In this document: piece after piece, positions 17,091-25,444 of the stretch | Layout: every line of letters starts with the position of its first letter | Numbering within the stretch: position 1 is the first letter of the stretch | Origin: Salegentibacter agarivorans | GTDB lineage: Bacteria; Bacteroidota; Bacteroidia; Flavobacteriales; Flavobacteriaceae | Assembly (NCBI RefSeq): GCF_900113135.1 | Contig: NZ_FOOH01000003.1 | Coordinates: forward strand, 124,001-188,000 | Length of the DNA stretch: 64,000 nucleotides | Direction: 5' to 3' | Notes under the pieces: model-generated | Databases searched by the model: none | What the model was told of the DNA's origin: nothing | What the model saw: only the letters and a program-made list of their open reading frames with translations | Made by a program: the position numbers and the translations under genes

Positions 17091-19479
17091 TCTTTCATCA
17101 CCACCACCCATTGCCGATATACGTGGAAATATGGTTTTTGCTGCCAATGGAAATGTAATATTGGCCTTTGAAGTGCTACTTCCAGAGATCTATAGTTTAT
17201 CTGAAAATGATTTTGAAGAATTTCATAGTGCCTGGTTTCAATCACTAAAATCGCTACCCACGGGAACAGTAGTTCATAAACAGGATGTTTATTTAAAAAG
17301 AATCTATTCGGCAGAGAAATTACCAACCCATACATTTTTGGAAAAAGCTACCCATTATTATTTCAAAGGCAGGGAACATTTAGAACATCGTAGTTATCTC
17401 TTCTTTATTCATACAAAGAACAAATCTTTCAATCATCCAAAATATGTAAATCCCTTTAAAAAGGTTAGCAGGAATGTTCCTGGAGACCTGGATGATAACT
17501 TAAAGAGATTTCAGAATTCGGTAAATGATGCGGTTTCTTTCTTAAACAATAGCCGAAAGCTGGAGCTTATTCCTCTTACTGAGAACGAAATTAATAGACT
17601 CTCCACTAAATATTTTAATGGTTTGCAGGAAGGATTTGATACCAATATTTTACTGGATAAAAATAACATCAGTATTGGTGACAATCATTTTGACGTGCTG
17701 GCGGTAAACAGTGAATTGTGCTTTGGTGAAAGTATTCAGAGTAGTAAAACCAACGATAAGTTTACTTCAGATGATTTCGTATTCCATCAGGGTTTTATAG
17801 ATGGACTCGGACTTAACTTAAAAGAAAACCATATTGTAAACCAGGTCATATATCTGGATGATCGCCAAAAATGGAGAAAACTACTGGATGCGAAAGTAGA
17901 AGAACTAAATAAGAGCTCAAATTTTGGTTCACAGAATAAAGTGGTCCTTAAGAAAATCCAGCATATTCTGGACCAAATAAATAATGATGATACCTCCAGA
18001 ATTATCCGTGGGCATTTAAATGTGATTTATTGGGATAAAGACCGAACTAATCTTTCTTCGATTAATGCCAGGATAAAAACTGAATTTAAACTCCTGGACA
18101 TTGTTCCTTATTATCCAAAAGGGGAGGAGCGCAAGAATTATTTTCTGAATAGCTACTTCTGCTTTTCTTCAAATTTCTCTAATGAGGATCTTTATGTAAC
18201 CGATCTAAAACACGCGCTGTGCCTGTTTATTAATAACAGTAATTATAAATCAGATGCTAAAGGAATAATTTTTAATGACAGGGAATATAATATCCCAGTT
18301 TTAAAAGATGTTTGGGATGAAAGCAAGAAAAGAATAAAGGCCAGGAATTTTGCCATCTTCGCCCCTACAGGAGAAGGTAAATCTTTTCTGGCCAACAATA
18401 TACTTCGTCAATACTATGAAAGTGGAGTTCGCCTAGTGATCATTGATCTTGGGGGATCTTATACCAAGTTCGCAAAGCTTTATCCTAATGATTACACCAT
18501 CCTGAGATATGAGAACGGAAAGAGCCTCGGAATTAATCCTTTCTACATAAGCAGCCCTGATGACCTAACGGCCGATCGCCTTGAGGACCTGTCTGAGTTT
18601 CTTTTTGAATTATTTGCTTCAGATATGAAGGTTACCAAAGCCCAGTCTGTTTCCATTAAAAAGATCCTGCTTGATTATTATATACATTATAATGGCAAAT
18701 ATTCGTTGCAAAGCTTCTATCAATATATCGAGCGGCATAGGATTGATCTCCTGGATGACCTAAAGATTCACCCGGATTACTTCAACATTAATAATTTCCT
18801 TCACATAATGTCTGAATATGTGGAAGATGGAATCTACAGTTTTCTATTTGAAGTTGGAGAAGACCAAACCTATAAGATTGAAGATAAGCGCTTAATAGTA
18901 TTTGAATTGGATGAAGTGAAGGATAATAAAGAGATCCTTTCGGTAATGCTTAAGCTTATCAAATCTGCCATCCAAAGAACCATCTGGAAGAACCGGGCAG
19001 AGAAGGGGATTATTTTATTTGATGAGTTTGCCAAGCAACTAAAATTTGAAAATGTACTGGAGAGTGTGGAGTTTTATTACCAGGCCATAAGAAAACAGAA
19101 TGGTGCTATTGGAATAGTTCTTCAGTCCATTAATCAGCTCCCCAATAACTCGACTTCTGCAAGCATTCTGGAGAACACACAGGTGATCTACAGCCTTCGC
19201 AATGAAAAAGGATACGAGGAGCTTCAAAAGAGATTAAACCTCTCCAGTCACGATTTAAATCAGCTAAAATCAATTAAAAACAACTTTATAGGGGAAAGAA
19301 AGTACACCGAGATTTTTATCAAGATCGGTAAAGAGAGCAATGTCTTTCGGCTGGAAGTCCCCAAAGAAGTTTACGCGGCATATCTCACTGACGGTGCAGA
19401 GAACGATCTCATTATGCAGCTCTATGAAAAGCATGGAAATATGGAAAAAGCAATTCAGGAATTCACCTCTAAAATATAA
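17077..19479 (+). CDS. traG: TraG-family conjugation ATPase (VirB4-like)
   Basis: 800-residue ATPase that powers pilus assembly and transfer. The N-terminal part matches the TraG_N/DUF3875 region (ADIRGNMVFAANGNVILAFE). Walker A APTGEGKS is at residues 429-436 and Walker B IILFDE at about 645-650, with the downstream motif AIRKQNGAIGIVLQSI. Length is normal for the family. It follows traF with a 14-base overlap and is followed 4 bases later by traI. In the Bacteroides nomenclature TraG is the VirB4-like ATPase, not the coupling protein. Confidence 0.95.
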   Translation: MSKINLSSPPPIADIRGNMVFAANGNVILAFEVLLPEIYSLSENDFEEFHSAWFQSLKSLPTGTVVHKQDVYLKRIYSAEKLPTHTFLEKATHYYFKGREHLEHRSYLFFIHTKNKSFNHPKYVNPFKKVSRNVPGDLDDNLKRFQNSVNDAVSFLNNSRKLELIPLTENEINRLSTKYFNGLQEGFDTNILLDKNNISIGDNHFDVLAVNSELCFGESIQSSKTNDKFTSDDFVFHQGFIDGLGLNLKENHIVNQVIYLDDRQKWRKLLDAKVEELNKSSNFGSQNKVVLKKIQHILDQINNDDTSRIIRGHLNVIYWDKDRTNLSSINARIKTEFKLLDIVPYYPKGEERKNYFLNSYFCFSSNFSNEDLYVTDLKHALCLFINNSNYKSDAKGIIFNDREYNIPVLKDVWDESKKRIKARNFAIFAPTGEGKSFLANNILRQYYESGVRLVIIDLGGSYTKFAKLYPNDYTILRYENGKSLGINPFYISSPDDLTADRLEDLSEFLFELFASDMKVTKAQSVSIKKILLDYYIHYNGKYSLQSFYQYIERHRIDLLDDLKIHPDYFNINNFLHIMSEYVEDGIYSFLFEVGEDQTYKIEDKRLIVFELDEVKDNKEILSVMLKLIKSAIQRTIWKNRAEKGIILFDEFAKQLKFENVLESVEFYYQAIRKQNGAIGIVLQSINQLPNNSTSASILENTQVIYSLRNEKGYEELQKRLNLSSHDLNQLKSIKNNFIGERKYTEIFIKIGKESNVFRLEVPKEVYAAYLTDGAENDLIMQLYEKHGNMEKAIQEFTSKI

Positions 19480-19483
19480 AATC

Positions 19484-20065
19484 ATGAAAAAGCAGATTAC
19501 AACACTAATGCTGATGGGCTTTTTAGTTTTAACTGTGCACACTCCAGCTATGAGCCAGGGGATGCCGGTGTATGACAACACTAATTTTATCAGCCTCGCC
19601 AAATCCTTAATTGAATCGGCAAAGCAGACAACGCAGCTACTGAAAACAGTAGAATTTCTCAAAACACAAAAAGAGAATATCGAAAAGGTAAATAATGTGG
19701 TAAGGCAGCTGAAGGCGGTAAGGGAACTGACTCGGAATAATCAGATCCTTTTTGAAACGGTGCGTGATGACCTTCGAAACATTCTGAACTCACCCTATAT
19801 AAAGCCTGAGGAAATCGCTCGAATCTCTGATTCTTTTAATACCATTATGGAAAACTCCCTGGAAGATCTTGACTTTATAGATAAGATCCTTACCAGTGAC
19901 TATTTTAAAATGAGTGATGCAGAGAGGGCGCAAGTACTAAGGGAAAGAGAACTACAATCTAAAGAAATGGTTGCAGAGATCACGCTAAAAACCAAACGCT
20001 ATAACGACATCATTTCCTTCCGGGAGATGCAGGATAAGATCAATAACAGGACTATAAATTACTAA
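19484..20065 (+). CDS. traI: Conjugative transposon protein TraI (DUF4141)
   Basis: 193-residue periplasmic protein with a signal peptide (MKKQITTLMLMGFLVLTVHT) and a long helical body (KSLIESAKQTTQLLKTVEFL, later coiled-coil with many Arg and Glu), matching the VirB5-like DUF4141 family. The start at 19484 follows ATC-ATG after the traG stop; an upstream in-frame extension inside traG is not used because it would precede the signal peptide. Ends 2 bases before traJ. Confidence 0.88.
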   Translation: MKKQITTLMLMGFLVLTVHTPAMSQGMPVYDNTNFISLAKSLIESAKQTTQLLKTVEFLKTQKENIEKVNNVVRQLKAVRELTRNNQILFETVRDDLRNILNSPYIKPEEIARISDSFNTIMENSLEDLDFIDKILTSDYFKMSDAERAQVLRERELQSKEMVAEITLKTKRYNDIISFREMQDKINNRTINY

Positions 20066-20067
20066 AG

Positions 20068-20910
20068 ATGACAGGGGGCATATTTTTAGGAATAGGTTTG
20101 GAGTATGTAGATGCGGTTTTCCAAACAATTAAAAGCAGTGACTTTTCCCAATATACAATTGCAGGAATGAAGTCACTAGCAGTGATGTTTTTCCTGGTAA
20201 ACATTCTGAAGAAATACAATGAAGGGATTGCGGATAATGATGGATATACCTGGGGCTTGAGCCCCGGAGAGCTGGCAAAGAATTTTGCTATAGTACTTCT
20301 CGTTATTTTCTCCACACAAATCTTAAGTGTTTTCGATGGAATCCTGGTAAGTATTGAAACTGAGTATGCAGATACCGCCCCAGCGCTAATTCCACTTCAA
20401 TTACAAGACATAGATATTGAACAGGAAGTTGGTGCGCTTGAAGTAGCTAAAAAAGCAATGGCTTTGCTTTATGAAGCTTTGGTGACACCACTTTACCCGG
20501 TAAAAGTGATTTCCTTTGTGGTAGGCCTGTTTTTATGGGTGATAGATTTATTTATCTACCCACTATTCCTGGCAGAACGCTTTTTCCTCTTAGGAATTAT
20601 GCAGGCTTTCTTTCCCCTGGTGATTAGCCTTGCAGTATTTGAAAAGTTCAGGGGGATGGCTTATAATTTCTTTAGGTTGTATGCCGCAATTTATATGCTG
20701 GTGCCGGCTTTTTTTCTGGTGAATGTTTTCGTTAACAATTTATACGCAGAGATCAATACCAACTTCTGGTCTAATCTTCTTGGTACATCTACTGACAATA
20801 ATATTATTCGGATTATAGTTGAGGCAGGATCTATCGCATTTATTGTATTTCTGAAGTTTAAACTCTACACCCGCGCCACTTCCTTCACAATAAGACTTTT
20901 TACAGGATAG
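20068..20910 (+). CDS. traJ: Conjugative transposon protein TraJ
   Basis: 280-residue polytopic inner-membrane protein, analogous to VirB6, with at least five hydrophobic segments (about 30-45, 70-95, 145-170, 180-205, 215-235, 255-270). Family-typical pieces are GMKSLAVMFFLVNILKKYNE, WGLSPGELAKNFAIVLLV and FFLLGIMQAFFPLVISLAVF. It may form the inner-membrane translocation channel. Located 2 bases after traI and 69 bases before traK. Confidence 0.88.
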   Translation: MTGGIFLGIGLEYVDAVFQTIKSSDFSQYTIAGMKSLAVMFFLVNILKKYNEGIADNDGYTWGLSPGELAKNFAIVLLVIFSTQILSVFDGILVSIETEYADTAPALIPLQLQDIDIEQEVGALEVAKKAMALLYEALVTPLYPVKVISFVVGLFLWVIDLFIYPLFLAERFFLLGIMQAFFPLVISLAVFEKFRGMAYNFFRLYAAIYMLVPAFFLVNVFVNNLYAEINTNFWSNLLGTSTDNNIIRIIVEAGSIAFIVFLKFKLYTRATSFTIRLFTG

Positions 20911-20979
20911 GAGAAAAATTAATCATCGGCTACCATCATAATTAATTTTGAATTAGTATCACACCAAAAATTAAAAAAA

Positions 20980-21594
20980 ATGAAAACACCATATAGAAGT
21001 ATTTATTCGGTTTTAAAAATAAACCGATTTATAGTCCTCACTGCCGTATGTGGGGCAGTAATTTCCAGCCTATATTTTGGATGGATGGTTTTTGATATTC
21101 ATCGTTCTGCTTTGAATAATGCTTTTGCAATAAATACAGACGGGAGTGTAATACCGCTAAAGTGGGTGACACAAAAAGAAAACCTAGAGGTAGAAGCTCT
21201 TTCCCATTTGGATCTCTTTCATACCTATTTCTACAATATCGATGCTACTAACTATGAACGTAACCTTGAAAAAGCCCTTTGGCTTGGTAACAGTTCTGTA
21301 GACAATGTTTACCGGCAAAAGAAGGCTGATGGAGTTTATAACAGGCTGTTACAGTACTCATTGGTGCAGAAAGTAATAAGCATAGAATCGGAAGTAAATA
21401 TTGAAATGGAGCCATACACTTTTAAGACCAGGACGGTCTTTGAAATTAACCGTGGAAAAATAGTGGACCGGTATGAACTCATTTCATCGGGAAACTTAAT
21501 AAACGTAGACCGGAACTTTCCTAACAATACCCACGGGTTATTGATCACCAATTATTTTGAAAACACCTTAAAAAAACTAAACGATGAAAATTGA
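20980..21594 (+). CDS. traK: Conjugative transposon protein TraK
   Basis: 204 residues with one N-terminal membrane helix (about 17-40) and a periplasmic domain; fits the VirB8-like TraK family (NAFAINTDGSVIPLKWV, then HTYFYNIDATNYERNLEKAL). VirB8-like proteins nucleate the assembly of the transfer channel. It overlaps traM by 11 bases. In CTnDOT-type operons traL lies between traK and traM; here it is absent. Confidence 0.88.
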   Translation: MKTPYRSIYSVLKINRFIVLTAVCGAVISSLYFGWMVFDIHRSALNNAFAINTDGSVIPLKWVTQKENLEVEALSHLDLFHTYFYNIDATNYERNLEKALWLGNSSVDNVYRQKKADGVYNRLLQYSLVQKVISIESEVNIEMEPYTFKTRTVFEINRGKIVDRYELISSGNLINVDRNFPNNTHGLLITNYFENTLKKLNDEN

Positions 21595-22531
21595 TAAGAA
21601 AAAAATTGTTTTTGGCGCTGTACTAGCCACCATTGTAATATTTATAGTGGCCTATAGTGTATTGGTTTTTGGCGGAGATAGTGAAGAACCATCTGAACTA
21701 AAAAACACCCTTGTGCCCGAACTCCAGCAGGAGCAGGAAGATTTTAAATCTAAGCTGGATGCGGTAAATGCTTTAAAGGAAGTAAGGGAAACTACAACCC
21801 CAAGCATTTATGATGAAAAATACCTGGATTCTATGGGGTATTATGATCCTGATTTTCCGCAACGGGAAAAGGGAAGAATCTTAGATAGCATTTATGAACA
21901 CAACCCTATTAACTATGAAGATTATGGCTTTGAAAATGAATTTAATGAAGAAGAATGGGAACCACAATTTGAAGCGGATATTCAGGAGGTTCCAGATGCG
22001 TCGCAAGCTTCTCCAAAACCACAGGAAATGGGGCTAGCGCATCAATTGTTTTATGCCACTGCTCCTGAAGTAGAAATTGAAATTAAGAAACCAATTGCTA
22101 ATAATTCCGCTACTGATATTTTGGTAGAAGTAGATGGAGACCAGGTTGTTCAGGCCGGTTACCGGTTAAAGATGAGATTGAAAGATAGTGCTATGATCAA
22201 TAATATCCAGTTTCCAGCAAACACCCCTGTTTATGGATTCATCAGTTTTCAACCGAACAGGGCTTTGATAGAAATTGAAAACATAGCGCATTATCCCGTA
22301 AAGTTAAAAGCTTATGATCTTCAGGATGGTAGTGAAGGGATTTATGTTGAAAATAATATTCGTGCCGATGCCAGTAAGGAAGTGATAGGTGATATTATCC
22401 AGGATATAAATGTTGCAGGGGTGCCAGAGGTAGGAGGGCTAAAGCAATTATTTCAGCGAAACAACAGGAATATTAAGGTGCAGGTCACCAATAATTACAA
22501 ACTCATTTTAAAAAGAAACTCAAATCAATAG
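21584..22531 (+). CDS. traM: Conjugative transposon protein TraM (VirB10-like)
   Basis: 315 residues. A single membrane helix (about 8-30) is followed by an acidic, proline-poor linker of about 130 residues and a C-terminal beta-rich TraM domain (VQAGYRLKMRLKDSAMINNI, then PVYGFISFQPNRALIEIENI). The role is to connect inner and outer membrane parts of the transfer channel. Overlaps traK by 11 bases and lies 5 bases before traN. Confidence 0.9.
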   Translation: MKIDKKKIVFGAVLATIVIFIVAYSVLVFGGDSEEPSELKNTLVPELQQEQEDFKSKLDAVNALKEVRETTTPSIYDEKYLDSMGYYDPDFPQREKGRILDSIYEHNPINYEDYGFENEFNEEEWEPQFEADIQEVPDASQASPKPQEMGLAHQLFYATAPEVEIEIKKPIANNSATDILVEVDGDQVVQAGYRLKMRLKDSAMINNIQFPANTPVYGFISFQPNRALIEIENIAHYPVKLKAYDLQDGSEGIYVENNIRADASKEVIGDIIQDINVAGVPEVGGLKQLFQRNNRNIKVQVTNNYKLILKRNSNQ

Positions 22532-22536
22532 AAATT

Positions 22537-23397
22537 ATGAAAAAGCAGATCTTGATTCTCGTATTCGTAATGGCCGCTTTCGTAAAGGGAATGGCCCAGG
22601 AAAACACCATAGATTTAGATACCATCTATGCCAACGATAGAATGAATGTTGCCCTGATTTTCCCGGAACCAATTCGGCAGGGGATAACAGGTTCAGAGGA
22701 CTTTGTTTTCACCTATAACAGGGAAAAAGAACAATACCTGGGATTGCTGCAGGCTATTCCGGGAGAGGTGAGTAATTTGCTGGTTATCAGTACAACCGGT
22801 TCAATTTTTTCGTATATTGTGAAGTACTCCGAAGAGCTGGAAAAGCTAAATTATTTTATAGCAGAAACCGGTAAAATCGGGAATGAGATTCCAGAGCTTT
22901 CTGAAAAACTCATAGAAGACCAGGCATTGTTTTCAGACGCTAAAGCTGAAAAAGAATTAGCAGATAAAGAAACCTATTACCAGGATTTTAGTTCACATTT
23001 ATTAAGAAGTAAACAAACAATTGGCAAGCTTAGAAAGCGGAAAGATGGAGTGGAGTTAAAAGTTCAAAATATAGTGTACCATAATTCGGAATTGTATTTT
23101 GTGCTGGAAATTAATAATAATTCTCCCATAGATTATGAACCTGCTTTTTTGAATGTTTCTGTGGAAACAAGGAAACAGGGAAGGAAGAAGTCAATCCAGA
23201 AATTGCCTGTTTCTCCAGTATATAAACATCTGGTACCGGAGATAATTCCTCAGAAAAAGACCAATCGATTTGTATACGTTCTACCCAAATTCTCCATTGC
23301 TGAAGATAAAATTGTAGTAATTGACCTAAAAGAGCAACAAGGCGAAAGAGATATAAAACTTAAAATAAAAAAGCGATTTGTTAATAATCCTAATTAA
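22537..23397 (+). CDS. traN: Conjugative transposon protein TraN (DUF4138, VirB9-like)
   Basis: 286 residues with a signal peptide (MKKQILILVFVMAAFVKGMA) and a beta-rich periplasmic domain. Features are the family pattern NVALIFPEPIRQGITGSEDF early and LEINNNSPIDYEPAFLNVSV late. It would form the outer-membrane-proximal part of the channel with TraM. The lipoprotein gene 7 bases downstream ends the recognisable transfer operon; traO-traQ are not present in the window. Confidence 0.88.
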   Translation: MKKQILILVFVMAAFVKGMAQENTIDLDTIYANDRMNVALIFPEPIRQGITGSEDFVFTYNREKEQYLGLLQAIPGEVSNLLVISTTGSIFSYIVKYSEELEKLNYFIAETGKIGNEIPELSEKLIEDQALFSDAKAEKELADKETYYQDFSSHLLRSKQTIGKLRKRKDGVELKVQNIVYHNSELYFVLEINNNSPIDYEPAFLNVSVETRKQGRKKSIQKLPVSPVYKHLVPEIIPQKKTNRFVYVLPKFSIAEDKIVVIDLKEQQGERDIKLKIKKRFVNNPN

Positions 23398-23404
23398 GAA
23401 TACG

Positions 23405-23767
23405 ATGAAAAAAATATTATCCCTTGCAGTTTTTGTCATTTTTATGGCTTGTGCCGAAGCAGAAAAATCTCACACCGAAACCGCTCAAATAGTGGTGGAA
23501 AGTTTTTATGAAAAGAATCTTCCAACCTTGAAAGAATATACCACAAAAGAAAGCTTTCAGGCCTTTATGAATATCCAGGATATGTTCACAGCTTCAAAAA
23601 CTGAAAATTCTAATTTTAAAATCGTGCAAGAATTAGAAGATGGAGATATTGCCTGGGTAAAATTTACCACAGCCTACGAAGAACAGCCCGAAACCTTTAA
23701 GCTAGTAAAGGAAAATGGGCAATGGAAAGTTACGGAAAGGGGATTGAGAGAGAAGGGGCCATTTTGA
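23405..23767 (+). CDS. Small lipoprotein of the transfer operon, unassigned
   Basis: 120 residues starting at the ATG at 23405. Lipobox around Cys16 (VIFMAC) marks it as a lipoprotein. The mature part has an NTF2/DUF4878-like layout (IVVESFYEKNLPTLKEYTT early and LVKENGQWKVTERGL at the end). It lies 7 bases after traN and may act in surface exclusion or channel stability, but this is only suggested by position. Confidence 0.6.
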   Translation: MKKILSLAVFVIFMACAEAEKSHTETAQIVVESFYEKNLPTLKEYTTKESFQAFMNIQDMFTASKTENSNFKIVQELEDGDIAWVKFTTAYEEQPETFKLVKENGQWKVTERGLREKGPF

Positions 23768-23816
23768 GATTTTACTTATAATATCTCAGAGATTCACTTA
23801 AGCATAATTCTTTTTT

Positions 23817-24152
23817 CTATAATTCGAATCCTGACTCCTGCATTTTTTTTAAATGTCTCTTCAAATTATTCTCGTGAAATTCATTAATCTTTTTTAAACC
23901 ATAGGCGAAATTTACCAAATACTCCTGTTCTTTATCTGAAAGAATCTTTGCCTTTGTATTCCACTCAACCATCTTTCTCATCATAATTTCATCTATCGGA
24001 GCATCCTCAGATAATTGAGTTCTTTCATTTCTTTTTAAATCATTTTGGCTGTACGAACAAGAAGCGTAATAGATTTGCTTTATAGTCGGAGGTGTTCCTT
24101 TTTCTAATTGTTTTCCTATTTCAGTAAATACAGAGCTATAGATAATAAAAAT
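23817..24152 (-). pseudogene. Open frame without start, probable gene fragment
   Basis: An open minus-strand frame of about 112 codons ends with TAG at 23817. It encodes a helical, charged protein end (KGTPPTIKQIYYASCSYSQN, later FAYGLKKINEFHENNLKR). No suitable start codon lies in its first half and an in-frame TAA stands at 24153. It looks like the C-terminal piece of a larger protein cut off at the junction between the conjugative operon and the metal island. I do not recognise the family with confidence. Confidence 0.45.
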
Positions 24153-24190
24153 TTAAATATTATTTTTCAGAAACAAGATTATTGCTTTTC

Positions 24191-25444
24191 TTAGGATACT
24201 TTGTTGTCTTGTCCTATTTTAGTTGTTTTACTATTAAAGCTTTTATAAAAATAAAGTAATCCAATGGCGGTCAATATAATGATGCCGGCAATAATAAAGG
24301 GAAAATAAAACCCACCTGTAATAAGCCAAGTCCCTATAACCGGACCTAAAATTTGTCCCACACTATTTGCCGATGTTTGGATAGAAATATTGCTGCCCGC
24401 ATTTTCTTTTGAAAGTTGGGAAACAGCTGAAAGTAGGTTTGGGGTCACCATAGCACCTCCTGCGGCGAATATGATGATTAATAAATAGACGGCAAATTCA
24501 TTATTAAAAAATGGGAATGCAATCATTGAAATTCCTGAAATAAACAACCCGGCTGCAATTTGCTGCTTTGCCGTTAATAGTTTTTCCCCATAGGTTGCAA
24601 ATACTGGCTGTAATACGGCCATTACCACTCCACAAAGCATAAAGCCAATGCCTATTTGATTACTAGAAAATAACAACTCATTTTTTCCGTAAATTGAAAA
24701 AACCGTTTCGAAGAGGGTAATTACGAATTGCATTACAAAAGAAAGCAGTAATAGGACAGTAAAGAACCTACTAAAGCTAAAGCTCAATTTTTGTGCTTCT
24801 GAAACAAACCGACTTATAGGTGTTGTGTTCCCAAGCCATTTTATGAGTATGCTCAATATAACAAAACCCAAAAGAGCAACCAGGAGAAAGGGGATTGAAA
24901 AGCGATCCAAATGTAATATTCCCAAGGAATACTTGAAATGTAGATTGGTTTGGGATAGAAGGCTACCTAAAACAGGGCCAAAAATAACCCCTGAACTTAT
25001 CGCTACCCCAGACCAGGCCATAACCTTGGTCCTGTGCTTTATAGAAGTGATATCACTAAGATATGCATTACTAACGGGAATTACAGCTGATGTAAAAATA
25101 CCTCCGAAGATTCTAGCTATATAGAGCATCGTCAATGATGTAGCAAGACCGGTAAGTAATTGCATAATTACAAAGCCGATTAGCCCAACAATGATAATGG
25201 GCTTACGCCCGTATTTATCGGATAACCTCCCCCAAAGTATAACGAAAAGAAGCTGAAAGAAGGGGTAGATACTCGTTAATAAACCAATATGAAAGTTAAT
25301 CGAATCAGTATCTAGGTTATCTCCTAAAGCTAATCTTTCGGTATAGTAAGGAAGGGTTGGCAATAAAATACCATAGCCCAACATCACTACAAATAAACTC
25401 AACAGGATTAAAGATATCCTGTTGAGTTTTTCTTTTTGGTTCAT
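24191..25444 (-). CDS. MFS drug/efflux transporter (DHA1-like)
   Basis: 417-residue major facilitator protein with 12 hydrophobic segments. Motif A is clear (GRLSDKYGRKPII between helices 2 and 3) and a motif-C-like stretch ISSGVIFGPVLGSLL follows in helix 5. The family exports drugs such as tetracyclines by proton antiport; substrate here is unknown. Its start codon directly abuts the stop of the CopB-type ATPase, so the two are translated from one transcript and the pump may be linked with metal stress. Confidence 0.85.
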   Translation of the reverse strand: MNQKEKLNRISLILLSLFVVMLGYGILLPTLPYYTERLALGDNLDTDSINFHIGLLTSIYPFFQLLFVILWGRLSDKYGRKPIIIVGLIGFVIMQLLTGLATSLTMLYIARIFGGIFTSAVIPVSNAYLSDITSIKHRTKVMAWSGVAISSGVIFGPVLGSLLSQTNLHFKYSLGILHLDRFSIPFLLVALLGFVILSILIKWLGNTTPISRFVSEAQKLSFSFSRFFTVLLLLSFVMQFVITLFETVFSIYGKNELLFSSNQIGIGFMLCGVVMAVLQPVFATYGEKLLTAKQQIAAGLFISGISMIAFPFFNNEFAVYLLIIIFAAGGAMVTPNLLSAVSQLSKENAGSNISIQTSANSVGQILGPVIGTWLITGGFYFPFIIAGIIILTAIGLLYFYKSFNSKTTKIGQDNKVS

